Assembly: GCF_014205335.1 (NCBI RefSeq)
Contig: NZ_JACHNH010000001.1
Coordinates: forward strand, 620,001 to 684,000
DNA from: Amorphoplanes digitatis
GTDB taxonomy: Bacteria > Actinomycetota > Actinomycetes > Mycobacteriales > Micromonosporaceae
Direction of reading: 5' to 3'
DNA: 64,000 bases
This document shows positions 32,935 to 40,719 of this stretch, piece after piece. Each line of letters starts with the position of its first letter. Position 1 is the first letter of the stretch. The translations under genes were made by a program, and so were the position numbers. A model generated the notes under the pieces. That model saw only the letters and a program-made list of their open reading frames with translations. It was not told the origin of the DNA and searched no databases.

Positions 32935-33692
32935 CCGTCGTCCTGGTCGCGCACGGCAGCAGGGATCCGCGTGCCGCCGCGGCCACGGAGTCGCTGGCGC
33001 GGGCGGTCGGGGACGCGTACCCGCTGTGGGACGTCCGGGCGGCCTACCTGGACCACAGCGTGCCGCGGCCGCGGCAGGTCCTGGCCGACTTCGAGGCCCG
33101 CGGCCACGGGCGCGCGGTGCTGGTGCCGCTGCTGCTGACGGCGGCCTACCACGGCCGGGTGGACGTGCCGGGCGAGATCGCGGCGGCCCGGGCGGACGGG
33201 CTCGGCATGGACGTGGAGACGGCGGACGTTCTGGGTCCGTTCGACGGTCAGGTCTCGCCGCTGCTGCTCGGCGGGCTGGAGCAGCGGCTGGGCGAGGCCG
33301 CGCCGGGCGGCCTTGATGCTGTGGTGCTCGCCGCGGCGGGCACCCGGGACTCGGCGGCGCGGGCGACGGTGGTTCGGGCCGCGGCGGCGCTGGGGGAGCG
33401 GCTGGGGGTGCCGTGCCGGGTCGCTTACGCGTCGGCGGCGGCGCCGCTTTCGGGTGAGGTTGTGGCGTCGCTGCGTGCGCAGGGTCATCGGCGGGTGGGC
33501 CTCGCGTCCTACTTCCTGGCTCCGGGGCTGCTCTACGACAACACGGTGCGGTCGGCGCGTGAGGCCGGGGTCACGGCCGTTGCGGAGCCTTTGACCGACG
33601 TGCCGGACCTGGTGCACCTGGTGGCCGGCCGGATTCGGGCCGCAGCGGCCCGCTGTGCCGTCGTCCGATCCGTTGCCGCCCGCTCCGCCTGA
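32916..33692 (+). CDS. sirohydrochlorin chelatase (CbiX/SirB family)
   Basis: This enzyme inserts Fe into sirohydrochlorin, giving the siroheme needed by SirA. The 258-residue protein has two CbiX repeats. The first has VLVAHGSRDPRAAAATESLA with the metal-binding His and LLLTAAYHGRVDVP with the second. The second half is degenerate (VVLAAAGTRDSAARATVV). It starts inside cysH, so translation is probably coupled. Its last 93 bases are the first copy of the degenerate repeat array that follows. Confidence 0.85.
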   Translation: MRPARLAVVLVAHGSRDPRAAAATESLARAVGDAYPLWDVRAAYLDHSVPRPRQVLADFEARGHGRAVLVPLLLTAAYHGRVDVPGEIAAARADGLGMDVETADVLGPFDGQVSPLLLGGLEQRLGEAAPGGLDAVVLAAAGTRDSAARATVVRAAAALGERLGVPCRVAYASAAAPLSGEVVASLRAQGHRRVGLASYFLAPGLLYDNTVRSAREAGVTAVAEPLTDVPDLVHLVAGRIRAAAARCAVVRSVAARSA

Positions 33693-34350
33693 TCCGGTCC
33701 CGCAGCCTGTGACGTAGGTCCTGAGGGGCCGTGCCGGACCTGGTGCGTCTCGTGGCTGGCTGGATGCGGGCCGCCGTGCCTTCGTCCGTGTCGCCTGATC
33801 TGGGCCCTGCGGTGGGGCGTGGTCTTGGGGGCGGTGCCGGACGTGGTGCGTCTCGTGGCCGCTGTGCCTTCGTCCGCGTCGCCCGATCCGGGTCCTGGGA
33901 CGTGGCGTGGTCCTGGGGCCGTGCAGGACCTGGTGCGTCTCGTGGCCGGCTGGATATGGGCCGCTGTGGCTCGCTCTGGCGTCGTCTGCCCCGCTCCGGC
34001 CTGATTCGGTCTTGCGCCGTGTGGCGTGGGTCCTGGCTGCCGCGGGGGACCGGGTGCGTCTGATGGCTGAATGCGGGCCGCTGTGGCTCGCTCTGGCGTC
34101 GTCTGCCCGCTCCTGGCCTGATCCGATCCTGCGGCGTGTGGCGTGGGTCCTGGTTGCCGTGGGGGACCGGGTGCGTCTGGTGGCCGGCCGGATTCGGCCC
34201 GCAGCGCCGTCAGCCGGTCCGCTGCGGCCTGGTCGGCCTGTTCTGGTTCTGCGGTGTGTGACGTGGATCGTGGCGGGCGCGTGGGCGGTGTGAGGCGTGC
34301 CGCACCCCGTCTGGCCTGGTCTGCGGTGTGTGACGAGGATCCCGGCGGCG
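33600..34350 (+). repeat. degenerate direct-repeat array derived from the chelatase gene end
   Basis: Six to seven imperfect direct repeats of about 90-130 bases start near 33600, 33731, 33834, 33921, 34041, 34159 and (partly) 34278. Each opens with a form of GTGCCGGACCTGGTGCGTCT, continues with GTGGCCGGCTGG-like and CGGGCCGC-like segments, then a CGCTCC/GCCTGATCCG-like segment, and closes with GTGGCGTGGTCCTG-like sequence. The first copy is the 3' end of the chelatase gene (VPDLVHLVAGRIRAA) plus its downstream flank. Later copies carry indels that break the frame. Confidence 0.8.
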
Positions 34351-34710
34351 CTCGCCGCGGCACCGGTCCGGTTGTCGGGTGCGTCGCGGCGTCACAGCGC
34401 GTCATGCCGCGCCCGATCCGGCTGAGCGCTACCCCGCGCGGGCCGCCGCGATTCCCCGGCGACGCAGAGTGACTGCTCCGGAGACCGCCGTCACGGCGGC
34501 GGTGAGCGGGCCCACTAATGGTGTCGTCGATAACGCCGATTTCGAGATCATTTCGCGAAGCCCGTGATCTTATTCATGCCGTGCGTAACCATTGCGCGGG
34601 GTAATCGATCGGAAACAGCGCATGATCGGACTCGGACATGAACCCGCCCCCGGACAGCACGACGCCCCAGCGCCGGTGCGGCCTGGGGCGTGAATGCTGT
34701 GAGGGATTGT
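33693..34710. other. gene-free stretch between the sulfur operon and whiB1
   Basis: About 1 kb has no convincing gene. The left two thirds are the degenerate repeat array. From about 34350 to 34660 there is ordinary GC-rich, then slightly AT-richer, sequence in which I see no gene, RNA or clear signal. The right end holds the whiB1 terminator. The short ORFs here are by-products of repeat copies or GC bias. Confidence 0.65.
34662..34691 (-). terminator. terminator after whiB1
   Basis: ACGCCCCAG pairs with CTGGGGCGT. An inner GCCG-GTG-CGGC continues the stem after a single bulged C. It lies 19 bases beyond the whiB1 stop codon on the minus strand. No long U-run follows. Confidence 0.75.
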
Positions 34711-34965
34711 TCAGGCGGTGGGTGCACTGACGCGAAGGCCACCCCGGCGCTTCACGGCACGCCGTTCGTCCTCGCTCATACCGCCCCAGACGCCGGCGTC
34801 CTGACCGGACTCGAGCGCCCAGGAGAGGCACGACTCGGTCACGGTGCATCGCCGGCACACGGCCTTGGCCTGCTCGACCTGCAGGAGCGCGGGGCCTGAC
34901 GTCCCGATCGGGAAGAACAGCTCCGGGTCCTCGTCGCGGCAGATCGCATGGTGACGCCAGTCCAT
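34711..34965 (-). CDS. whiB1: transcriptional regulator WhiB1
   Basis: This 84-residue [4Fe-4S] Wbl protein starts MDWRHHAICRDEDPELFFP, nearly as in M. tuberculosis WhiB1, and has the same length. The four cluster Cys are in HAICRDED, AVCRRC and ESCLSW. GVWGGMSEDERRAVKRR gives the turn and basic C-terminus. AAGGAG precedes the ATG. WhiB1 is an essential, nitric-oxide-sensitive regulator that binds the primary sigma factor. The long upstream region has two CRP-like sites. Confidence 0.95.
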   Translation of the reverse strand: MDWRHHAICRDEDPELFFPIGTSGPALLQVEQAKAVCRRCTVTESCLSWALESGQDAGVWGGMSEDERRAVKRRGGLRVSAPTA

Positions 34966-35154
34966 GGCGGCAACACTCCTTGTTTCGGATTGGGTAGAGA
35001 AAATGGTGCTACTTACTTTTATCTGCGTCCGCACAGGACCGACGGAGAGCGTCCGCCTGACTACCGGTGCGTGAGCAAGCTTTGTTCGTGAAGCCGTTCC
35101 GCGCCTTCTGGATTAGGAACGTGCGCGAGCGGCATCGGGTTACTTCTTATCGCT

Positions 35155-35170
35155 TGTGAATGCTTTCACG
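35155..35170. promoter_or_regulatory. CRP-like site 1 upstream of whiB1
   Basis: TGTGA-ATGCTT-TCACG matches the TGTGA-N6-TCACA consensus of actinobacterial CRP/GlxR at nine of ten core bases. It lies about 190 bases upstream of the whiB1 ATG. The M. tuberculosis whiB1 promoter is known to carry two CRP sites. Confidence 0.55.
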
Positions 35171-35192
35171 AACTCCCGCGATGTCAAGGGTA

Positions 35193-35215
35193 GCGCTCGG
35201 AAATTCTCCGAGCGC
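35193..35215 (-). terminator. hairpin, possible terminator of the DAGK-like gene
   Basis: GCGCTCGG and CCGAGCGC form a perfect 8-base stem with a 7-base AT-rich loop, about 165 bases past the DAGK-like stop. It touches CRP-like site 2, so it could instead be part of the whiB1 control region. Confidence 0.4.
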
Positions 35216-35230
35216 GTGAGCTAACTCACG
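35215..35230. promoter_or_regulatory. CRP-like site 2 upstream of whiB1
   Basis: CGTGAG-CTAA-CTCACG is a perfect inverted repeat and reads CGTGA-N6-TCACG as a CRP-type site. Its centre is 60 bases from that of site 1. Confidence 0.55.
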
Positions 35231-35242
35231 ACCCCTTTGTCC

Positions 35243-35266
35243 GGTTCTGGGGCATGTCCCAGGACC
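35243..35266 (-). terminator. hairpin downstream of the DAGK-like gene
   Basis: GGTTCTGGG and CCCAGGACC pair with one mismatch around a 6-base loop, about 110 bases beyond the DAGK-like stop codon on the minus strand. Confidence 0.45.
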
Positions 35267-35378
35267 CGCGGACGAACGCTCCCATCAATGTAGTACGGTA
35301 CGCCGCCCCTTGCCGACCTTTTGCCCGTCTTTCTGTAACGGATCGTGAGGACGCCCCGGGGGAGGCCTGCCAGATCCC

Positions 35379-36329
35379 TCAGCAGATCACACGCAGGGCT
35401 TCGGGGACGGACAGGAAGTGCACCTTCTGGCGCTCGCCCAGGTAGTCACCGTCCAACTGGAACGACTGGGGGCGGCTGGCGATCACGGTGAACTCGGACT
35501 GGTCGTGGAGTCGCAGCACGTGCTTGCCGTGTGGCTCGGAGTTGCGGGACGCCATCTGAGTCACTGTCCGTGCAGTACTGGTGATGTGCAGGTTACGGAC
35601 GGCGAGCAGGTCGAGCCCCCGATCGAACGAGGCGTCGGGGTTGGGGTTGATCGCACGGTCGCCGACGTATGTCCACGGTGCGGTGTTCTGGACGATGACC
35701 GTCCCCAGCCCGGTCTCCGGCTCCTCGCCGGGACGCTCGATCGCGAGCGGCGGCGACCGGCGGTCCTCGCCGGAGAAGATCAGCCCGACCATCGAGCGGA
35801 CGTAGAGCGACGGGGTCGACTTACGCCCGCGGAGCCGTGCCTGCTCCACCCGGCGGGTCACCGCGGCATCCAGGCCGACCCCGGCGGTGAAGGTGAAGTA
35901 CCGGTCGTCGGCCCGGCCGAGCCCGATGACCCGGTGCCGGCCGGAGCGCAACCCGTCGAGGATCACCGAGGTGCCCTCGACCCAGTCACGGGGCAGGCCG
36001 AGCGCGCGGGCGAAGACGTTCGTCGAGCCGCCCGGCACCACCGCGAGCGCCGGCAGCCGGAACGCCGGGGACGTGCCGCGGGCGGAGAGGCCGGAGTCCG
36101 CGGTCATCAGCCCGTTCACGGCCTCGTTGACCGTGCCGTCGCCGCCGAGCGTCACCACCAGGTCCACGCCGCTCTCCGCGGCGGACCTGGCCAGCGTCGC
36201 CGCATGGCCGCGCTTGCGGGTGTACTCGACCGTCAGGTCGACCTCGCTGCGCAGGGCCCGCACCAGCACGTCGCGGCTGCGCTCATTCGTCGTGGTGGCT
36301 TTGGGATTTACCACCAGTAACGCTCGCAT
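35379..36329 (-). CDS. diacylglycerol/sphingosine kinase-like lipid kinase
   Basis: The 316-residue protein of the DAGK catalytic family starts MRALLVVNPKATTTNERSRD. VVTLGGDGTVNEAVNGLM is the GGDG nucleotide-binding motif, VVPGGSTNVFARALGLP is the second glycine loop, and FTAGVGLDAAVTRRVE follows. A likely role is phosphorylation of diacylglycerol or a related lipid at the membrane. ATG 36329 gives the family start; GTG 36338 is closer to a GAGG. An equivalent gene lies beside whiB1 in M. tuberculosis (Rv3218), so the neighbourhood is ancestral. Confidence 0.85.
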   Translation of the reverse strand: MRALLVVNPKATTTNERSRDVLVRALRSEVDLTVEYTRKRGHAATLARSAAESGVDLVVTLGGDGTVNEAVNGLMTADSGLSARGTSPAFRLPALAVVPGGSTNVFARALGLPRDWVEGTSVILDGLRSGRHRVIGLGRADDRYFTFTAGVGLDAAVTRRVEQARLRGRKSTPSLYVRSMVGLIFSGEDRRSPPLAIERPGEEPETGLGTVIVQNTAPWTYVGDRAINPNPDASFDRGLDLLAVRNLHITSTARTVTQMASRNSEPHGKHVLRLHDQSEFTVIASRPQSFQLDGDYLGERQKVHFLSVPEALRVIC

Positions 36330-36382
36330 GGGCGGCACTGTACCTCTCGGAGCGGGCCCGAACTGGCCGGTATCGTACAGCG

Positions 36383-36772
36383 GTGACTCCCCGCCAACTG
36401 GATTCTCCGGCGACGCTGCTCTGGGCGGTACGCCTGCTTTTCGCGGAGGCCGTCGCGCTCGCGCTGCTCACCGCGTACCTTCTGGTGCTGGACTTCACGG
36501 CCGACTCCACCAGCGTCGCCGTCGCGGTGGCGCTGACCGGATTCACCGCAATCGGCGCGGTCGCCGTGTTCCTCGTCGCCCGGGCCCTCGCGCGCCGCTC
36601 GTCGCACGCCCGCGGTCCCGCGATCGTCGTGCAGCTCTTCGCCATCGCCGCCGGCGGCTTCCTGCTGCAAACCGGCACCGCGTGGATCGGCGCACCGATG
36701 ATGGCTCTCGGCGTGGCGGTCGGGCTGCTCTGCGTCCTCCCGCCGACCACCCGCGCTCTCGGACTCGACTGA
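36383..36772 (+). CDS. four-helix integral membrane protein
   Basis: A 129-residue protein contains four hydrophobic segments (about 12-34, 44-68, 78-100, 104-124) and an RALARRSSHARG basic loop. The start is GTG. It has no recognisable enzyme motif. M. tuberculosis has a predicted membrane protein gene (Rv3217c) at the same relative place beside its DAGK-like gene, suggesting a conserved pair. The function is unknown. Confidence 0.75.
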   Translation: MTPRQLDSPATLLWAVRLLFAEAVALALLTAYLLVLDFTADSTSVAVAVALTGFTAIGAVAVFLVARALARRSSHARGPAIVVQLFAIAAGGFLLQTGTAWIGAPMMALGVAVGLLCVLPPTTRALGLD

Positions 36773-36838
36773 ACGCCACTACCCGCTCGCGTTTCAAGGC
36801 CTACTCTGAGTGGGCGGATCACGAGGGGGGTGAGGGTA

Positions 36839-37534
36839 GTGGCGGGATCGACGGTGCGTCCACCGGCGTATCAGCTTCTCGCGGACGAGCTCCGCGAGGA
36901 GATCACGTCGGGGCGGTTGCAGCCGGGCGAGCGCCTGCCGCCCGAGCCCGAGCTCTGCGTGCGCTCCGGCGTGAGCCGCAGCACGGTACGCGAGGCGTTA
37001 CGCCTGCTCGCCAGCCAGCACCTCATCGTCACGACCCGAGGGGTCACGGGCGGTAGCTTCGTCGCGCACCCCGACGCCGATCAACTGTCCGAGGCGCTCT
37101 CCACCGGGCTGACGCTGCTGAGCAACTCCGCCGAGGTCGGCCTGGCCGACCTGCTCGAGCTGCGCAGGGCGCTGGAGATCCCGGCAGCCGGGCTGGCGGC
37201 GATGCGCCGCACGGACGCGAACCTGGCCGAGCTGCGCGGGGCGATGTTCGATCCCGACCTGGACGAGCTCACCACGATGCTGTCCGCGCACGCCGCGTTC
37301 CACTCCGCGGTGGCGTCGGCGACCGGCAACCCGCTCTTCGAGCTGGTCACCCGCCCGCTCTACCACGTCACGTACGGCGAGGAGGTCGTCGAGAGCCTGC
37401 CCGACGGCTACTGGGCCCGGGTCGACGCCGACCACCGCGAGCTGCTGAACTGCGTGAAGGGCCGCGACTCGGAGGCCGCGATGGACGTGGGCCGCCGCCA
37501 CCTCGACTTCATCGCGATGGCCAACGCCCGCTGA
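36839..37534 (+). CDS. GntR-family regulator (FadR subfamily)
   Basis: This DNA-binding regulator has about 231 residues. The N-terminal winged helix has PAYQLLADELREEITSGRLQ, then RSGVSRSTVREALRLLASQH. The C-terminal FCD helical domain (LLELRRALEIPAAGLAAMRR, HAAFHSAVASATGNP, DADHRELLNCVKGRD) keeps the His and Asp residues that bind a metal and an acid ligand. GTG 36839 with GGGGGGTGAGG upstream is preferred over GTG 36830. No obvious target operon is attached. The ligand is unknown. Confidence 0.88.
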   Translation: MAGSTVRPPAYQLLADELREEITSGRLQPGERLPPEPELCVRSGVSRSTVREALRLLASQHLIVTTRGVTGGSFVAHPDADQLSEALSTGLTLLSNSAEVGLADLLELRRALEIPAAGLAAMRRTDANLAELRGAMFDPDLDELTTMLSAHAAFHSAVASATGNPLFELVTRPLYHVTYGEEVVESLPDGYWARVDADHRELLNCVKGRDSEAAMDVGRRHLDFIAMANAR

Positions 37535-37549
37535 GCCGGGCTCGGTGGG

Positions 37550-37963
37550 TCAGAGCTCGGTGCGGCGGGTGAGCAGCCTGATGGTCGCGTGCCGGCCGGT
37601 CGCCTCCGCGGAGGCCGACGTCGTCAACGCGGTAAGCACCTTCCAGGCGAACGAGGACTCCGACGGCAGCCGCGCACCGCGCACCGTCGACACCGTGACC
37701 TCGACGGTAAGTGCGTCGTCGGTGACCGCGAAGCGGCACTCGAGCTCCGCGCCGCGGGTGGCGATGGCCAGCAGCATCGCGCAGGCCTCGTCGACCGCGA
37801 TCCGCAGGTCCTCGATCTCGTCGAGCGCGAAGTGCAGGCGCGCGGCGAGGCCGGCCGTCGCCGTGCGGAGCACACCGAGGTATCCGCCGTCGGCGGGCAC
37901 AGTCAGCAGCACGACGTCGTCACCGAACGCCGGCTCCGGATGCGTTGTCTGCAGCTGAGTCAC
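37550..37963 (-). CDS. anti-sigma factor RsbW-like ATPase
   Basis: A protein of about 137 residues has a single HATPase_c_2 fold. IEDLRIAVDEACAMLLAIA carries the DEA of the N-box. The last strand region (GRHATIRLLTRR) follows. It resembles RsbW/UsfX of mycobacteria, which inhibits SigF. GTG 37963 is placed eight bases after GGGAGG; ATG 37972 overlaps that site. The cognate sigma factor is not adjacent, unlike in most rsbW-sigF pairs. It is convergent with the GntR gene, 15 bases apart. Confidence 0.82.
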   Translation of the reverse strand: MTQLQTTHPEPAFGDDVVLLTVPADGGYLGVLRTATAGLAARLHFALDEIEDLRIAVDEACAMLLAIATRGAELECRFAVTDDALTVEVTVSTVRGARLPSESSFAWKVLTALTTSASAEATGRHATIRLLTRRTEL

Positions 37964-37991
37964 CGACCCCATCCTCCCGATGGACGGAACT

Positions 37992-38492
37992 CTAGCCCCT
38001 GACGGGTGCGGAGCGCTCGCCGAGTCGCTGGAGGGCCGGGCCGGTCAGCCGGTACGACAGCCAGCCGTCGACCACCTTCGCCCCGATCGCGGCGTAGAAC
38101 TCAGCGGCCGGGTTCCAGTCCAGCATCACCCAGTCGAGGCGCCGGTAGCCACGCGCCACGCACTCCGCGGCGAGCGCGGCCAGCAGGGCGCCACCCGCGC
38201 CGGTGCCCCGCGCCTGCGGGCGGACGTAGAGGTCCTCCAGGTAGATACCGTGGGTTCCCTCCCAGGTCGAGAAGCTGAGGTGCCACAGCGCCATGCCCTG
38301 CGGTACGTCGTCAGCGTCGACCGCGACGTGCCCGAAGAGGGCCGGCTGCGGGCCGAACAGGGCGGCCGTCAGCTGTTGCTCGGTGAGGTGACAGGAGTCG
38401 GCGGCGCGTTCGAACTCGGCGAGTTCGTGCACCATCGCGACAACGGCCGGCACATCGTCACGACGTACCGGCCGTACCGTTGCGGAGCTCAC
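37992..38492 (-). CDS. GNAT-family N-acetyltransferase
   Basis: A 166-residue acetyltransferase resembles the diamine/thialysine acetyltransferase group. LYVRPQARGTGAGGALLAAL is the acetyl-CoA pyrophosphate loop, ECVARGYRRLDWVMLDWNP follows, and FYAAIGAKVVD is the C-terminal motif. It starts at GTG 38492, overlapping the sodN stop as GTGA, so it is probably co-translated with sodN. The substrate is unknown. Confidence 0.88.
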   Translation of the reverse strand: MSSATVRPVRRDDVPAVVAMVHELAEFERAADSCHLTEQQLTAALFGPQPALFGHVAVDADDVPQGMALWHLSFSTWEGTHGIYLEDLYVRPQARGTGAGGALLAALAAECVARGYRRLDWVMLDWNPAAEFYAAIGAKVVDGWLSYRLTGPALQRLGERSAPVRG

Positions 38493-38893
38493 GCCTGCTT
38501 GGTCTCCCAGAAGATCTTGGAGATCTCCTCGATCTTGCCAAGCAGCTGCTCGGCGACCGCCGGGTCCATCGAGCCCTTGGCGCCACCGGCGCCGGCGAGC
38601 TTGGTGGCCTCGTTGAAGAGCTGGTTCAGGTTCGGGTACTTCTCGAAGTGCGGCGCCTTGAAGTAGTCGGTCCAGAGCACCCACAGGTGGTGCTTGACCA
38701 GTTCGGCGCGCTGCTCCTTGATCAGGATGGCGCGGGTGCGGAACTCGGGGTCGGTGTTCGCCTGGTACTTCTCGGCGATGGCCTTCACCGACTCAGCCTC
38801 GATGCGTGCCTGCGCCGGGTCGTACACCCCACAGGGCAGGTCGCAGTGCGCGCTGACCATGGTGCGCGGCGTGAAAATACGCGGAAGTCGCAT
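38489..38893 (-). CDS. sodN: nickel superoxide dismutase, precursor
   Basis: NiSOD disproportionates superoxide in the cytoplasm. The 134-residue precursor starts MRLPRIFTPRTMVSA and is cleaved before HCDLPCGVYDPAQARIEAES. In the mature protein the nickel hook is His1, Cys2 and Cys6. The helical remainder (VKHHLWVLWTDYFKAPHFEK) is typical. AAGGGG precedes ATG 38893. The divergent sodX gene, 84 bases away, encodes the processing protease. Nickel (Nur) control is usual for sodN, but no clear Nur box was seen. Confidence 0.97.
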   Translation of the reverse strand: MRLPRIFTPRTMVSAHCDLPCGVYDPAQARIEAESVKAIAEKYQANTDPEFRTRAILIKEQRAELVKHHLWVLWTDYFKAPHFEKYPNLNQLFNEATKLAGAGGAKGSMDPAVAEQLLGKIEEISKIFWETKQA

Positions 38894-38977
38894 CAGGACC
38901 CCTTCATACGTTTGCGATGATCCGATGCTGACATTACCCCTTTCCGATCTGGCCACACTCGACGCGGGAGTTATGCC

Positions 38978-39286
38978 ATGAGTTGGCAGTTGCCATTCTT
39001 CGCAGCACAGGTGCGTGGGCCCTCCATGTCGCCGACCCTGCGGGCCGGCGACGCCCTCCTGGTGCGGCGCTCTGCCCGGGCACGTCCGGGTGACGTCGTC
39101 GTCGCCCGATTTCGGGCCCGGCCGGACCTGCTGGTCGTGAAGCGCGCGCTGCGTGAGCAGGACGGCGGATGGTGGGTACGCGGTGACAACGAGTTCGTGA
39201 CCGACGACTCGCGGGCGTACGGGGTGGCGGATGTCATTGGTCTGGTGGTGTTTCGCTACTGGCCTCGCCCCGGTCCGCTAAGTTAA
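38978..39286 (+). CDS. sodX: nickel-type superoxide dismutase maturation protease
   Basis: A 102-residue S24/S26-type peptidase removes the SodN propeptide to expose the nickel-binding His. The Ser nucleophile lies in RGPSMSPTLRAGD and the general-base Lys in LLVVKRAL. VRGDNEFVTDDSRAYG is the S26 box that follows. No membrane anchor is seen, which fits a cytoplasmic substrate. It is divergent from sodN. Confidence 0.93.
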   Translation: MSWQLPFFAAQVRGPSMSPTLRAGDALLVRRSARARPGDVVVARFRARPDLLVVKRALREQDGGWWVRGDNEFVTDDSRAYGVADVIGLVVFRYWPRPGPLS

Positions 39287-39424
39287 CCTCCAGTAACCGC
39301 AGCACACCGAAGTCTTGCGGTTGCTATATCCCGGGCGACCCCCGCATCGCACGTCGGTCCGCGCAGACTCGCGCTTTTAGACCGGCTGGCACACCGACGT
39401 TTCGATGCGTTGTTTGGAGCCCTC

Positions 39425-40708
39425 GTGTCTTTCTTCAGTTTTGAGCTCGACCCTGCCCTGGCCGCGGATCCGGTCTTCGACCTGCACAAGCAGGGAAAGA
39501 TGGAGATCTCGTGCACGGTCCCGCTGTCCAGCCGCGACGACCTGTCGCTGGCGTACACCCCGGGCGTCGCCCGGGTCTGCGAGGCGATCGCCGAATCTCC
39601 CGAACTCGCCGCCGACTACACCTGGACCGGTAACACCGTCGCCGTGGTTACGGACGGTTCGGCCGTCCTGGGCCTCGGCAACATCGGCCCCAAGGCGGCG
39701 ATGCCGGTCATGGAGGGCAAGGCCGTGCTGTTCAAGCAGTTCGGCGACGTCAACGCCGTGCCCATCTGCCTCGACACCCAGGACGTCGAGGGCATCATCG
39801 CCGTGGTCAAGGCGCTCGGCCCGTCCTTCGGTGGCATCAACCTCGAGGACATCAGCGCGCCGCGCTGCTTCGAGATCGAGCGCCGCCTCGACGAGGCGCT
39901 GGACATCCCGGTCTTCCACGACGACCAGCACGGCACCGCGATCGTCGTGCTCGCCGCGCTGCGCAACGCGGCCACCCTGCTGAACCGGCGCTTCGCCGAC
40001 CTGCGGGTGGTCATCAGCGGGGCTGGCGCGGCCGGGGTCGCGATCACGAACACGCTGATCACGGCCGGCATCCAGGGCGCGAACGTCATCGTCTGCGACT
40101 CGCAGGGCATCATCCACGCCGAGCGTCCCGGCCTGTCCGGCACGAAGATCACGCTGGCGCGGTCGACCAACTACTCCGGGCGTACCGGTGGAATCAAGGA
40201 GGCGCTGATCGGCGCCGACGTCCTGATCGGGGTCTCCGGCGGGCAGATCGAGGAGAGCGCGCTGACCGGGATGGCTCCGGGCGGCATCATCTTCGCGCTG
40301 GCCAACCCGACGCCGGAGGTTCCGCCGGCGCTGGCGCACAAGTACGCGGCGATCGTCGCGACCGGGCGCAGCGACTTCCCCAACCAGATCAACAACGTGC
40401 TGGCGTTCCCGGGCATCTTCCGGGGTGCGCTGGACGCCCGCGCCACCCGGATCACCGAGGGGATGAAGGTCGCGGCGGCCGAGGCCATCGCCGGCGTCGT
40501 CGCGGACGAGCTGCGCGCCGACGCGATCGTCCCGTCGGCGCTCGACCCGCGGGTCGCACCCGCCGTCGCGGCGGCGGTCGCACGCGCCGCCGAGCGCGAC
40601 GGCGTCGCCCGGCTGGCCACCGCACCGCCCCCGCCGGCACCCTCCGCCGGGCCGTCCGTTGCCTCGACGCTGATCTCACCTCCCGAGGCCGTGACCTCCT
40701 CGCTGTAG
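39425..40708 (+). CDS. NAD(P)-dependent malic enzyme
   Basis: This enzyme decarboxylates malate to pyruvate. The 427-residue protein is the short bacterial type. The malic N-domain has LSLAYTPGVARVCEAI, GNIGPKAAMPVMEGKAVLFK and GGINLEDISAPRCFEIERRL. The metal and catalytic site is FHDDQHGTAIV, and the NAD loop is ISGAGAAGVAI. A low-complexity Ala/Pro tail (about 395-427) is extra. GTG 39425 follows TTTGGAG; the frame is open from 39410. A strong hairpin follows the gene. Confidence 0.94.
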   Translation: MSFFSFELDPALAADPVFDLHKQGKMEISCTVPLSSRDDLSLAYTPGVARVCEAIAESPELAADYTWTGNTVAVVTDGSAVLGLGNIGPKAAMPVMEGKAVLFKQFGDVNAVPICLDTQDVEGIIAVVKALGPSFGGINLEDISAPRCFEIERRLDEALDIPVFHDDQHGTAIVVLAALRNAATLLNRRFADLRVVISGAGAAGVAITNTLITAGIQGANVIVCDSQGIIHAERPGLSGTKITLARSTNYSGRTGGIKEALIGADVLIGVSGGQIEESALTGMAPGGIIFALANPTPEVPPALAHKYAAIVATGRSDFPNQINNVLAFPGIFRGALDARATRITEGMKVAAAEAIAGVVADELRADAIVPSALDPRVAPAVAAAVARAAERDGVARLATAPPPPAPSAGPSVASTLISPPEAVTSSL

Positions 40709-40719
40709 CAGTCCCGCAA

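Larger units (their letters stand above)
34966..35378. other. whiB1 upstream regulatory region
   Basis: A gene-free stretch of 413 bases lies between the DAGK-like stop and the whiB1 start. It is more AT-rich near whiB1, where TAAAAGTAAGTAG on the minus strand could include a -10 element. It also holds two CRP-like inverted repeats and two hairpins that may end the DAGK-like transcript. No small ORF here looks real. Confidence 0.6.

Noticed and set aside
33731..34540. Several ORFs of 60-130 codons in the chelatase-whiB1 gap
   Set aside because: They arise from degenerate repeat copies. Frames change between copies, and no ribosome site or domain supports them.
38894..38977. Nur (nickel) operator between sodN and sodX
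   Set aside because: Expected from the family, but no TTGCAA-like inverted repeat could be seen, so it is not reported as a feature.
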